A stretch of 53,070 bases of DNA from an uncultured Bacilli bacterium (GCA_947589435.1 CANQBI010000005.1:1-53070); one strand, 5' to 3'. Positions 27,949 to 36,577 are shown, counted from the first letter of the stretch. A program made the numbers and translations. The notes: generated by a model from the sequence alone, not told the origin.

Positions 27949-29226
27949 ATGGAATATAAAAAATATGATTGTGATTCTTATAATATTCATACCATTAAAA
28001 CTGATAAATTTAAAACGATTAGAATGGAAATAATTTTTAGAAGAGAAGTAAAAAAAGAAGAATTACCTCTTTTTACTTTTTTAAGTGATATTTTAACTGA
28101 TTGTTCTAAAGACTTTCAAAGAAGAAAAGATATGGCCATTCGTTTAGAAGAATTATATAAATCTATTTTTTATGGTGTTACCAATAAAACGGGTAATTTA
28201 TATACGATTTCCTTTATTTTTGAATTTATTGATCCGGAATATATAAATGATTCCGATTATTTAAAAGAAGCTGTATCTTTTCCTTTTAAAGTTATTAATA
28301 ATCCGAAAGTTAAGAATAAAGAATTTGATTTAACTAACTTTAATATTATTAGAAAAAGACTCCTTGAAGAAATTGAAAGTTTAAAAGAATCATCTGATAG
28401 ACTTGCCATTATTAAAGCTTTAGAAAAAATGGATAATACCTCTCCTAGTTCTTTTAAAGTTTTTGGGGAAAGAGAAGAGGTTTTAAATATTACTCCGCAT
28501 ACTTTATATGAAGCTTACCTTGAATTATTGAAGACTTCTAATTGTGATATCTTTGTTATTGGTAATTATAAAATGGATGAAATAGTGAAAATAATTAAAG
28601 ATAGTTATATAAATAGAGTAATAAAGATAAATAAACCGAAATTAATTGTAAATAACAAATTAAGAAAAAAACCTCTAGTGGTTAAAGAAAAATCTAATTT
28701 TGTGCAAAGTACTTTAGTTATGGTTTATAATATTAAAGATTTAACTAAAGAGATGCGGAATAGTGCTTTCTATGTTTTTAATTATATATTTGGTTCAGGT
28801 GGTATTACGAGTAAACTTTATGAAAGCCTGCGTTCTAAAAATTCTTTATGCTATGCGGTTAGAAGTTTATATTTAAAATATGATGAGTTATTAGTTATTG
28901 AAGTATCTTTAGATAAGAAAAATGTAGGTACAGCAAGAAAACTAATTGAAAAAGCGGTTAGTGAAATGGTTAAAGGAAAATTCTTAGATACTACTTTAGA
29001 AGATGCCAAGAAGAATTTAGCGGTTTCTTTAAAAATGAGTAGTGATAATAATGTATCTATTTTAAGTAATTATATTTTTCATGTTTTTGATAATGTACCT
29101 TTACTTGAAGAAAGAAGTGCTTTAATTCAAAAGGTCAAAAGAGAAGATGTGATTAAATGTGCCAAAAATTTAAGTTTAAATACGGTTTATATTCAAGATG
29201 CCACTGATAATGGGGGTGAGGAGTAA
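27949..29226 (+). CDS. ymfF: M16 peptidase-family protein, YmfF-like (inactive partner)
   Basis: The 425-residue protein has the two-lobed insulinase fold but no HxxEH at the N-terminus. The C-terminal lobe has FGSGGITSKLYESLRSKNSLCYAV, typical of the non-catalytic subunit that contributes Arg/Tyr residues. The adjacent gene provides the zinc subunit, as in Bacillus ymfF/ymfH. In that family the pair is linked to modification of elongation factor P, which is inference here. A TATAAT and AGAGGTGAG precede the ATG. The stop overlaps the start of the next gene. Confidence 0.82.
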   Translation: MEYKKYDCDSYNIHTIKTDKFKTIRMEIIFRREVKKEELPLFTFLSDILTDCSKDFQRRKDMAIRLEELYKSIFYGVTNKTGNLYTISFIFEFIDPEYINDSDYLKEAVSFPFKVINNPKVKNKEFDLTNFNIIRKRLLEEIESLKESSDRLAIIKALEKMDNTSPSSFKVFGEREEVLNITPHTLYEAYLELLKTSNCDIFVIGNYKMDEIVKIIKDSYINRVIKINKPKLIVNNKLRKKPLVVKEKSNFVQSTLVMVYNIKDLTKEMRNSAFYVFNYIFGSGGITSKLYESLRSKNSLCYAVRSLYLKYDELLVIEVSLDKKNVGTARKLIEKAVSEMVKGKFLDTTLEDAKKNLAVSLKMSSDNNVSILSNYIFHVFDNVPLLEERSALIQKVKREDVIKCAKNLSLNTVYIQDATDNGGEE

Positions 29227-30497
29227 TGAAAGAAATAAATCTTAAAGGTTTAAATGAAACCATTTATTATGAAAAACTTTCTAATGGTTTAAAAGTTTAT
29301 ATGTGGGTTAAAAAAGATGTTAATACTTTTTATGGAACTTTATCAGTTAAATATGGCTCAATATTTAATAAATTTCTAATGAATGGTAAAACTTATGAAG
29401 TACCTAAAGGAGTAGCGCACTTTTTAGAACACATTAAATTTAATGAAAGTAAAGATACCACCGCTCATGATTTTTTCTTTAAAATGGGAAGTGATTCCAA
29501 TGCTTTTACAACTTTTAATTATACTAATTATCAAGTTTTAGGCACCTCTAATGCTAAAGATAATGTGATTCATTTAGTTGATTTTGTTCAAAATGATTAT
29601 TTTACCAAAAGTATTGTTAAAAATGAAAAGGGTATAATTGTAGAGGAAGCCAAAATGGGGGAAGATGATCCTTATACTGTTATGCTTTTTAAACATTTAG
29701 ATAATATTTTTAATGAATACCCTTATAAAGATTTAATTACCGGAAGTGCTAAAGATGTTAAAAAGATAACTTTAGAGGATATCAAATTAGTCTTTAATAA
29801 TTTTTATCATCCAGAAAATATGTTTTTAGTGGTAACCGGTAATTTTAATCCTTATGAATTAATGGATGCTTTAAAAGAAAATCAAAATAATAAAAAATTT
29901 CCGAAGTATTTAAATCCGGAAAGAATAATTCCCAAAGAAAGTAAAAAAGTAAGAGTGGAATATGAAGAAGTAAATATCAATGTTACCAATAAAAAAATTA
30001 AAGTTGGTATAAAAATACCTAAAAGTAATTTTAAAGGTTATGATGATTTACATATTCGGATTATGATGTCTTTAATATTAAAAGCTAACTTTGGAGTAAC
30101 TAGTGATTTTAGAGATTATCTCCTTGAAAAAGAAATTATTAGTGATTTAAGTTATACTTGTGATATATTTGATGATTATGTCACTTTAATGTTTACAATT
30201 GATAGTGAATTAAAAGAAGAAGTTTTAGAGTTATTTAAAGATAAATTAAATCATTTAGAAATTGATGAAAAGACATTCACTCGAACTAAAAATGCTAATA
30301 TTGCGACCCTTATCTTAGATTATGAAGATGTTGAAGGAGTCAATAGTCTTATTCAAAGAGAAATCTTATCATATGGCGATATTATTCCTAACTTAAAAGA
30401 AATATATGAAAATATTATTTATAAAGATACTAAAGAATTTTTAAAACATTTGGATACGAAAGAGCAAAGTGTTTTAGTTTTAAAACCTCTAGATTAA
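29226..30497 (+). CDS. ymfH: M16 zinc peptidase, YmfH-like (active partner)
   Basis: The 423-residue protein carries the inverted zinc motif HFLEH (GVAHFLEHIKF) and the third ligand in IIVEEAKMGEDDP. SNAFTTFNYTNYQV matches the family substrate-cleft region. It probably forms a heterodimer with the upstream gene product. The ATG overlaps the upstream stop (TAATG), so equal synthesis is likely. A bidirectional terminator separates it from rpsD on the other strand. Confidence 0.87.
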   Translation: MKEINLKGLNETIYYEKLSNGLKVYMWVKKDVNTFYGTLSVKYGSIFNKFLMNGKTYEVPKGVAHFLEHIKFNESKDTTAHDFFFKMGSDSNAFTTFNYTNYQVLGTSNAKDNVIHLVDFVQNDYFTKSIVKNEKGIIVEEAKMGEDDPYTVMLFKHLDNIFNEYPYKDLITGSAKDVKKITLEDIKLVFNNFYHPENMFLVVTGNFNPYELMDALKENQNNKKFPKYLNPERIIPKESKKVRVEYEEVNINVTNKKIKVGIKIPKSNFKGYDDLHIRIMMSLILKANFGVTSDFRDYLLEKEIISDLSYTCDIFDDYVTLMFTIDSELKEEVLELFKDKLNHLEIDEKTFTRTKNANIATLILDYEDVEGVNSLIQREILSYGDIIPNLKEIYENIIYKDTKEFLKHLDTKEQSVLVLKPLD

Positions 30498-30506
30498 AGC
30501 AAATGA

Positions 30507-30532
30507 AAAAGGTTACCAAACGGTAGCCTTTT
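30507..30532. terminator. Bidirectional terminator between ymfH and rpsD
   Basis: AAAAGGTTACC and GGTAGCCTTTT pair around AAAC. The A-run and T-run on either side serve both convergent genes. Confidence 0.85.
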
Positions 30533-30542
30533 AAAATACTTA

Positions 30543-31145
30543 TTATCTGTTGTAGAATTCAACAATAAGTTGTTCTTGAATTTCTGGATTAAGTTCGCTT
30601 CTTTCAGGGAATCTAACATATTTTCCTGTAAGTTTTTTAGCGTCAAATTCTAAGTAAGCTGGAACAGTTACTTTATCTTCAACAGAGGCTAAAATACCAG
30701 CATGATTTAAAGAATGTTCTTTAACACTTATTGTATCTCCTGGCATAACTCTGTATGAAGGGATGTCAACTTTTTTACCATTAACTAAAATATGTCCATG
30801 GTTAACAACTTGACGAGCCGCTCTTCTAGTTCTAGCCATACCTAAACGATAAACGATATTATCTAATCTACTTTCAAGTAACATAAGTAAATTTTCACCA
30901 GCGATTCCTGGCATCTTTTGGGCTTTTTCAAAAACTTTATGGAATTGTTTTTCCGTTAAGCCATACATAAATCTAACTTTTTGTTTTTCTTGTAATTGGA
31001 CACCATATTCACTAGATTTCTTTTTTCTATCTTTTCCATGAATACCTGGAGCATAAGGACGACGAGCTAAATCTTTACCATTTTCTAAAGTAGAGAAGCC
31101 AAGTCTTCTAGATTTCTTATAACTAGGGCCTGTATATCTTGCCAT
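30543..31145 (-). CDS. rpsD: 30S ribosomal protein S4
   Basis: This 200-residue protein matches S4 along its length: [17 protein letters not shown] at the start, the S4 RNA-binding motif [36 protein letters not shown], and the usual C-terminal PAYLEFD. The ribosome site AAAGGAG is strong. No Cys zinc motif was seen, so it is the zinc-independent form. It is monocistronic, as in Bacillus, with a long leader that can form a pseudoknot and probably mediates feedback by S4 itself. Confidence 0.98.
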   Translation of the reverse strand: MARYTGPSYKKSRRLGFSTLENGKDLARRPYAPGIHGKDRKKKSSEYGVQLQEKQKVRFMYGLTEKQFHKVFEKAQKMPGIAGENLLMLLESRLDNIVYRLGMARTRRAARQVVNHGHILVNGKKVDIPSYRVMPGDTISVKEHSLNHAGILASVEDKVTVPAYLEFDAKKLTGKYVRFPERSELNPEIQEQLIVEFYNR

Positions 31146-31205
31146 AATATTTCTCCTTTCTTTTTTATTTACAATATTTGTTTTTGAATTATTTATAGTT
31201 GTAGG

Positions 31206-31291
31206 GAGTTATATTTTTCTAATTTCACTAAAGGCAGTCTTTAATTACTTTTAACTTTTATAACACATTACAATTTAAATAACTCACTGCC
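31206..31291 (-). promoter_or_regulatory. Pseudoknot leader of rpsD (probable S4 autoregulatory site)
   Basis: Read on the minus strand, GGCAGT (31291-31286) and GAGTTAT (31285-31279) lie side by side. Their complements ACTGCC (31238-31233) and ATAACTC (31212-31206) follow in the same order. The two perfect helices therefore interleave as an H-type pseudoknot. S4 represses its own synthesis through leader structures in E. coli and Bacillus, so this is a good candidate site. Confidence 0.7.
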
Positions 31292-31308
31292 AAATTAATT
31301 GCATAATT

Positions 31309-31336
31309 ATTATACTATATTTATTAAATTTGTCAA
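31309..31336 (-). promoter_or_regulatory. Promoter of rpsD
   Basis: On the minus strand, TTGACA (31336-31331), 16 bases, TATAAT (31314-31309). This is a consensus promoter giving a leader of about 155 bases. Confidence 0.88.
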
Positions 31337-31352
31337 TTATGCTAGGTATTTT

Positions 31353-31823
31353 TTATAATTTTTCCGTCCATTCTGTTAAAATGTTTTGATATTTATCAAG
31401 TTCTGCTTGAATATCTTTTCTTCTTCGCAATTTTCCATCATGATAAAAATAAACAATATGTTCAATTATACCATCACTTTCTAGTTCAAAACCTTCAGGT
31501 AGAGTAGAAAATTGATAGTTTTCTTTAAACATCACATAAATAGAAGTTATTTGAGCTTTCCAATAATAGTCAAAATCTTTTTCTCTAACTTCAATTATTT
31601 CACATAAAGGATTATTTTTAACTTCTTCTAAAAAATCAATATCACAATTATTTTCTTCATAAATAGCAAAATGGGTATGTCCCGCGCAAGAAGCTTTAGT
31701 TAAATAACCTTTCTTGTTTAAGTTATATATAGCTTTACTAATTTCTCTATCACAATGAATATATTCTTTAACAGTGTCTTTTATTTCTCCAGTTTCTAAA
31801 TTAATATAAACCATTCCATCCAT
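31353..31823 (-). CDS. Hypothetical protein with a conserved GYxTxxSCAGH motif
   Basis: This soluble 156-residue protein has ISKAIYNLNKKGYLTKASCAGH near residues 28-50. The pattern is shared with small families that bind metal or nucleic acid through Cys and His; I cannot name the family with confidence. The rest alternates strands and acidic helices. AAAGGAAC gives a moderate ribosome site. It lies upstream of the rpsD promoter on the same strand and is separately transcribed. Confidence 0.65.
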   Translation of the reverse strand: MDGMVYINLETGEIKDTVKEYIHCDREISKAIYNLNKKGYLTKASCAGHTHFAIYEENNCDIDFLEEVKNNPLCEIIEVREKDFDYYWKAQITSIYVMFKENYQFSTLPEGFELESDGIIEHIVYFYHDGKLRRRKDIQAELDKYQNILTEWTEKL

Positions 31824-31913
31824 AAAATTAGTTCCTTTCTTTTAAAGATTATAACATGTATTTGTTCATAGCAAAATTATTAAGTTATCTGGAGCAATCT
31901 ATTCCTACCTGTT

Positions 31914-34016
31914 TCAATTTCTACCAAATAATTTTTTCGTATAGTAGTTGCGTGGATATTCCGCAATTTTTTCCAATATTAAATCATTTATATGTTTTAT
32001 TACTTGATATTTCCAATCAGTTTCTCTAAAATCAGAAATAGTCATTTGACATTCTTCTTTTTCTAATATTATTTTATTAGGATAATTAGGGTAACTATCA
32101 TCAAGAATTATTATTCTATCAATAGTTAATTCATAATTAAAAGCTTCACACCATTTGTCTCTTTTTATTTTTATATGTGGTCCCAAGACACTTTTTAAAT
32201 TTTCAATATTATTATAAAAACATGATTTTTTAAAATCCAGGAAATAAACTTCTTTTAATTTACTTCTTAATTGCATATGATAACCATAATTAAAGGGTAA
32301 GACTGAAGAGGGTATTGTCATTTTTTCTACATTTGCAGTTGGAGTAAAATTAAAATTGAAACATTCTAGTTCATCATTTAACCGTAAGGCTTTTAATTCA
32401 GTACCCCCTATTAAATCACCCCAAACATATTTTAAAGATTTAGGAAAAACTACAGTTTTACCAATCATATTTTGGCGAAATTTTTCAACAAATTTATTAA
32501 TTTCTTTCATTTCTTCCGGAGTTTTAGTATCACCACTATAACTTTCTTTCAAATATCCTACTTTTTTTAATCCTTCTGGCAAATAATAAATTTCCTTAAA
32601 ATTATTTGAATAATATTTTTTTAAAAATAAGTATAAATCCAAATCTTTCGTTTGATTTTGCATTATTTTTAATTCATTAATGGTCTCTAAAGGTAAATAT
32701 TCATCCCATATAAAGTCTGGTTCATAAAAATTAATTTCAGTATAATCAGATTTTTTAACATAAATTAACTTATATATTTCCATTATTTTAGATATAGTTT
32801 TATGATTTGAAAAAGCAATTAATAAATTTAATTTATATTTATCTTTTAATATATCTAAAGCATCATATTTGCCATTTACTTGTAATTCTTTTTTTAATAA
32901 ATTTATTAATTTAAAAGATTTGTCCGTAAAAGTTTTATATATCGTATTAATCCCAGTTTTCTCATCACTTAAAGTATTTATTAATTTAAAAATTATTTCT
33001 TCATAAGTTTCAAGTTCTAATTTCGATGTTTTTTCATTTACAAAAGGATTTATTAACAATGTTTTATTACTTTCAAATTGTTTAATAATAAGTTTAAATT
33101 TTAAAAGATAAAATTTTTTAAAATCTTCCTTATCAATAATGTTTTGACCAAATTCATAAAAGATATTACACCTATTTTCTAATTCTAAAATTTTCTTATA
33201 AACTTTATTGAAATCTATTCTTTGCGTATTTAATTCTTTTTCTAAAGAATAGCAAAAAATTTTTATTTTTTTCCATAATGAAGTATATTGTCTTTTATAA
33301 TTATAAACATATTCTTCTAAAGCAACTTCTACTTTTGCCATATCGTTTAAGTCATTTAGTTTATAAACTATTTTGCCAAAAGCTTGTTTTTGATATTCAT
33401 TTAGTTCTTTTTTTCGCGCTTTTATTAATTCTTCTTCTTTTACTTTATCTTTTTCTTTTAAAATATCAAAACATTTCAAACCATAATTATTTAAACATAA
33501 TTTTAATATTTCTTTTTGATTCATTAAAATAACAAAGGTATTAGTTAAATTATTTACTTCATTTATAATACTTGCTCTTTTTTGTTTATTTAAAAATGTC
33601 TTTTTTAATATTTCTTTTAAAGCAATTATTCTACTCACTATTTCTTCTTCTAAAGTAATTATTTTTTCATTATAGATAGCAAATTTTCGTAATTTAATTA
33701 AAGCTTTTACTTTATCTTCTTCATTAAAGAAAACTTTTTCAAATAGTTCATCGGCTAAAGTATTTTGTTCAATTAAATTATGAATCATTTTTAACTCGTT
33801 TTGTAATTTGTTACTTTTTAATTCTTTGCTTGTTAATACTTTTTCTTTAATTAAAATTTCTAAATATTCTTTTTTATATAAATTTATTAATAACAAAACC
33901 TGATTATTATCTTTAAAATAATCTTTTGTAGGAACATTTGCCAAAGAATTTAAACTTATTAATTCTTTAGTTATAGATTTTGTTTCTTGTTTTTTAAATA
34001 TATTAAATAATTTCAT
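31914..34016 (-). CDS. Large helical protein with a C-terminal leucine-rich (BspA-like) region, unknown
   Basis: The start is placed at ATG 34016 after AAAGGG, leaving 700 residues. The first 450 residues are strongly helical and very rich in Lys, Glu, Leu and Asn, with no signal peptide or membrane helix. Residues about 530-620 (TVVFPKSLKYV, LKALRLNDELECF, KMTIPSSVLPF) look like LRR_5/BspA-type leucine-rich repeats, which are usually extracellular. Having them in a protein without an export signal is odd. No function is offered. Confidence 0.7.
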   Translation of the reverse strand: MKLFNIFKKQETKSITKELISLNSLANVPTKDYFKDNNQVLLLINLYKKEYLEILIKEKVLTSKELKSNKLQNELKMIHNLIEQNTLADELFEKVFFNEEDKVKALIKLRKFAIYNEKIITLEEEIVSRIIALKEILKKTFLNKQKRASIINEVNNLTNTFVILMNQKEILKLCLNNYGLKCFDILKEKDKVKEEELIKARKKELNEYQKQAFGKIVYKLNDLNDMAKVEVALEEYVYNYKRQYTSLWKKIKIFCYSLEKELNTQRIDFNKVYKKILELENRCNIFYEFGQNIIDKEDFKKFYLLKFKLIIKQFESNKTLLINPFVNEKTSKLELETYEEIIFKLINTLSDEKTGINTIYKTFTDKSFKLINLLKKELQVNGKYDALDILKDKYKLNLLIAFSNHKTISKIMEIYKLIYVKKSDYTEINFYEPDFIWDEYLPLETINELKIMQNQTKDLDLYLFLKKYYSNNFKEIYYLPEGLKKVGYLKESYSGDTKTPEEMKEINKFVEKFRQNMIGKTVVFPKSLKYVWGDLIGGTELKALRLNDELECFNFNFTPTANVEKMTIPSSVLPFNYGYHMQLRSKLKEVYFLDFKKSCFYNNIENLKSVLGPHIKIKRDKWCEAFNYELTIDRIIILDDSYPNYPNKIILEKEECQMTISDFRETDWKYQVIKHINDLILEKIAEYPRNYYTKKLFGRN

Positions 34017-34105
34017 AACCAAAACCCTTTTTGTAAAGTCTATCTTATCATATATTAAAGTTTAAGGCAAGAATTTAGCATTATGCTGGTTTAATTTTTA
34101 TCTAC

Positions 34106-34696
34106 TTAATTTTTTCTTTTTCTACTTAAGGTTAAACCACGTTGAGATTGCAATGTATTAACTAAATATTCTTCCAATTCGTTTTTTAATGATACTGCTT
34201 CTCTTTCATTTTCTTTTATTAAAGATACAGACTCATTTACTGGAATATCTCTTTCTTCACTTAAGTCTATTTGTTTTTCTTTTGCTAATGCTAATTCTTT
34301 TTCAGCCTCTTCTTTTAAGGTAATTGCTTTTTCTAGCAAAATTTTATCTTCTTGCGTAATCTTTTTAGTAGAAAATGCAATATATAAACAAAATGAAGGC
34401 CATATAACATCTAATGAACCTAGTAATAATATAGTTGGTAATCCCTCAAAATTCATTATAAAATCAATATTACCTAAAAAAATAATAATTGTAAAAAAAG
34501 CAATTAAAATACTTAAAATCATATATATTGATTTGTCACTCATACGATATTGTAATTTATTTATAGTATCATTTAATAGTTCTACTTTATTTTCTAGTAA
34601 TAATGTTCTTTTAGAATTAATACTTTCGAAAATTTTGCCATCTTCATTTTTAACATATTTTTTACCATCTGATGATTTAACAAATTCAATATTCAT
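34106..34696 (-). CDS. Two-helix membrane protein with coiled-coil tail
   Basis: The 196-residue protein has membrane helices at about residues 58-76 and 86-108, both of good hydrophobicity, and a Glu/Lys-rich helical tail (EKAITLKEEAEKELALAKEK) likely to form a coiled coil. GGAGGG gives a strong ribosome site. No family was recognised. It lies upstream of the large helical gene on the same strand and may share its mRNA. Confidence 0.7.
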   Translation of the reverse strand: MNIEFVKSSDGKKYVKNEDGKIFESINSKRTLLLENKVELLNDTINKLQYRMSDKSIYMILSILIAFFTIIIFLGNIDFIMNFEGLPTILLLGSLDVIWPSFCLYIAFSTKKITQEDKILLEKAITLKEEAEKELALAKEKQIDLSEERDIPVNESVSLIKENEREAVSLKNELEEYLVNTLQSQRGLTLSRKRKN

Positions 34697-34864
34697 TATA
34701 AACCCTCCTTACAAATAATAGTATAACATAAAATAAATAAAAAAAATAAGATTTCTCCTATTTTTTATGCGATTGCCTTAGCTTAATTTAAATAATTCTT
34801 TAATTCTTCAAATCGTAGATATTTCATTCTTATTTTTGTGCTATATTAGGGTTAGGTGATAGAG

Positions 34865-35485
34865 ATGTTTTATTTTAAAGTAGATAGTGAAGTAGCATTA
34901 AAATATGAAGTTAAATTTAACAAATTTGAAATAGAAAAGTTAAGAGAAGATATTATTCGTAATTGTAGTATTATAATTCATAGAGAATATTACAATACCT
35001 TTTCACCACACTTTACAGATAAAAGTTTAGTTTTTAATTTTAAGTCTAAACTTATTGGGGAAAAAGAATATTTTGAAGAAACTAAAGATATTTATTTATA
35101 TACATTTGATGAATACAAACCACCTTATTTAATAAAACTAATTGATAGATTATTAAAAGAAGATGTAACTGTATTAGAAGAATTATTAAATTATAAAGTA
35201 GAGAATGAAGTATCTTTTGATGAAGAAATTAATTTAGTAAACCAAGAATATTTAAATGCCGATAATATTTTTGAAAGAGAACAAAGGATAAAAGAATTAG
35301 AAAATTTATTAAATCAAAAAAATTTAAATAAAAATCAACAAAGTACTGATAGTTATTACCAAAAGCTTTTATCTTTAATTAAATTTGCATTAATAGATAC
35401 TTTATCTTTAGATTACATTCAAAGAGTAGAGGACTTTTATTCTAAAGATACTAAAGTTTTAAGTAAAGCATTAAAGAAAAATTAA
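34865..35485 (+). CDS. Hypothetical soluble protein
   Basis: The preferred start is ATG 34865 after TAGGTGATAG; the track begins 9 bases earlier inside that site. The 206-residue protein has no signal peptide or membrane helix. It is acidic and helical, with a central coiled-coil-like run (FEREQRIKELENLLNQKN). No family was recognised. It is divergent from the membrane gene at 34106 and is followed by a tRNA gene. Confidence 0.65.
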   Translation: MFYFKVDSEVALKYEVKFNKFEIEKLREDIIRNCSIIIHREYYNTFSPHFTDKSLVFNFKSKLIGEKEYFEETKDIYLYTFDEYKPPYLIKLIDRLLKEDVTVLEELLNYKVENEVSFDEEINLVNQEYLNADNIFEREQRIKELENLLNQKNLNKNQQSTDSYYQKLLSLIKFALIDTLSLDYIQRVEDFYSKDTKVLSKALKKN

Positions 35486-35495
35486 CCTATTTCAC

Positions 35496-35524
35496 TTGTA
35501 ATATTCTTAATATTATGGTAAGAT
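35496..35524 (+). promoter_or_regulatory. Promoter of the tRNA-Met gene
   Basis: TTGTAA (35496-35501), 17 bases, TAAGAT (35519-35524), ending 11 bases before the tRNA. Confidence 0.6.
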
Positions 35525-35535
35525 ATTTTTGTCTT

Positions 35536-35612
35536 GGCGAGATAGCTCAGTTGGCTAGAGCAATCGGTTCATACCCGATCGGTCGAGGGTTCGAATCCCC
35601 CTCTCGCTACCA
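35536..35612 (+). tRNA. trnM: tRNA-Met (CAT), elongator type
   Basis: All arms can be read: acceptor GGCGAGA/TCTCGCT (G1-T72 wobble), D-arm GCTC/GAGC, anticodon stem ATCGG/CCGAT with loop TTCATAC, and T-arm loop GGGTTCGAATCCC. The T-stem contains one A-C mismatch. The 3' CCA is encoded. The G1-T72 pair, instead of a C1-A72 mismatch, and close likeness to the Bacillus elongator gene argue against an initiator tRNA. A lysidine-modified Ile tRNA cannot be fully excluded. Confidence 0.95.
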
Positions 35613-35622
35613 AGTGATTATT

Positions 35623-35648
35623 ACTAGATTATGTATCTAGTTTTTTTT
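35623..35648 (+). terminator. Terminator of tRNA-Met
   Basis: ACTAGAT and ATCTAGT pair around TATGT, followed by eight T residues. Confidence 0.9.
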
Positions 35649-35682
35649 AAAATTATAATAATTTGAAAGAATTGGAGAAGTT

Positions 35683-35778
35683 ATGAAAAAATTTTGGAAA
35701 GAAATATTAATAGTAACAATACAATTATTTTTGTTTTATATATTAAGAAAGTCATACAAAAGTGAAAAATTGTGTTGA
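35683..35778 (+). CDS. Possible 31-residue membrane peptide
   Basis: A short frame, ATG to TGA, follows TTGGAGAAG with proper spacing. It encodes a basic start (MKKFWKE), a hydrophobic stretch (ILIVTIQLFLFYIL) and a basic tail (RKSYKSEK) ending in Cys. This is the layout of a one-helix small membrane protein or a type I toxin-like peptide. It is too short for the ORF track. Its stop overlaps the -35 box of the next promoter, and no promoter of its own was found. Treat as a candidate only. Confidence 0.35.
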   Translation: MKKFWKEILIVTIQLFLFYILRKSYKSEKLC

Positions 35779-35803
35779 CATTCGTTTGTTCGCGTGATAT
35801 AAT
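35775..35803 (+). promoter_or_regulatory. Full-consensus promoter before the structured leader
   Basis: TTGACA (35775-35780), exactly 17 bases, TATAAT (35798-35803). This is the only promoter in the window that matches both hexamers and the spacer perfectly, so the RNA that follows should be abundant. Confidence 0.93.
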
Positions 35804-35809
35804 TAAAAT

Positions 35810-35954
35810 GTACCTAGGGAAATAAAACAATAAATAAAAAACAAGTACGGCAGCGACTGTCGGAAAAATGGCCTGTGGAGGAGTGAAATCCAATGAAGCA
35901 GGAAAGATAAGCCGTGAGGCTTATCAGGTGAAACGAAATAAATTTTAATTTATT
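35810..35954 (+). ncRNA. Structured RNA leader, resembling a transposon-type guide RNA scaffold
   Basis: From the inferred start, about 145 bases have no long frame but much structure. CCTG/CAGG (35872-35875, 35899-35902) encloses TGGA/TCCA (35876-35879, 35889-35892). Next comes a perfect 8-bp stem, GATAAGCC-GTGA-GGCTTATC (35906-35925), then AATAAATT-TT-AATTTATT (35937-35954). The stretch AATGAAGCAGGAAAG plus terminal hairpin recalls the right ends of IS605-type TnpB elements, where the reRNA ends. No tnpB is in the window. It could instead be a riboswitch-like leader of the HD gene. Family unassigned. Confidence 0.55.
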
Positions 35955-36540
35955 GAATTTTACTTTTGTTCTGGATGAGATAATAAAGGCTATATATGAT
36001 GAAGTTAAAAGAAGGTGCATGTTACCCTCAAATGCTTATGGTATTGGAGCTTGGGACCATCATATTGAATTAGTATATAAAATTGCTACCACTATTTGTT
36101 ATGAATATGGAGCAAATCCAGATATTGTCGCTTTAGCGGCTTTACTTCACGATGTAGCATCGGTTACAGATAAATCTTATACGGAAGAACATCATATAAT
36201 CGGGGCCCAAATTGCGGAAGATTTATTATCAAATTATAATGTATCTAAAGAAGATATTGAATTAATAAAAAAATGTATTTTAAATCATCGCGGTAGTAGA
36301 TTAAAAGAAAAAACGACCCCTGAGGAAATATGTCTTGCTGATGCTGATGCTATGGCCCATTTTTACAGTGTTCCTTCTTTACTTCGAATGGTCTATGTGG
36401 AAAAAAATATGTCTATAGATGAAGGAGCGGAATTTGTTTATAATAAATTATTAAGAAGTTATAATAAATTATCCGAAAAAGGAAAAGAAATAATTACTCC
36501 AAATTATGAAGCTGCCAAAGTATTACTTTTAAAAAAGTAA
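35953..36540 (+). CDS. HD-domain metal-dependent phosphohydrolase
   Basis: The 195-residue protein has the HD pattern: WDHHIELVYKIA, AALLHDVASV, EEHHIIGAQIAEDLL and CILNHRGS, then LADADAMAHF. It probably cleaves a phosphate ester or nucleotide; the substrate is unknown. The TTG start at 35953 lies in the 3' arm of a hairpin, and the only nearby ribosome site, AGGTGA, is 21 bases away. Hairpin folding could bring them closer. An internal ATG at 36019 is an alternative start just before the HD core. Confidence 0.8.
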   Translation: MNFTFVLDEIIKAIYDEVKRRCMLPSNAYGIGAWDHHIELVYKIATTICYEYGANPDIVALAALLHDVASVTDKSYTEEHHIIGAQIAEDLLSNYNVSKEDIELIKKCILNHRGSRLKEKTTPEEICLADADAMAHFYSVPSLLRMVYVEKNMSIDEGAEFVYNKLLRSYNKLSEKGKEIITPNYEAAKVLLLKK

Positions 36541-36551
36541 TATGGTATTTT

Positions 36552-36577
36552 AACTAGATATTTTGTCTAGTTTTTTT
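36552..36577. terminator. Terminator embedded in the 3' end of the tetR gene
   Basis: AACTAGA and TCTAGTT pair around TATTTTG, followed by T residues. The stem covers the stop and last codons of the convergent TetR gene, so the HD-gene terminator and the tetR coding end share the same bases. Confidence 0.75.

Noticed and set aside
35810-35960. Cobalamin, FMN, TPP or T-box riboswitch upstream of the HD gene
   Set aside because: GTGAAATCC recalls part of the cobalamin core, but the CCCGC and B12-box elements are missing. None of the other cores can be aligned.
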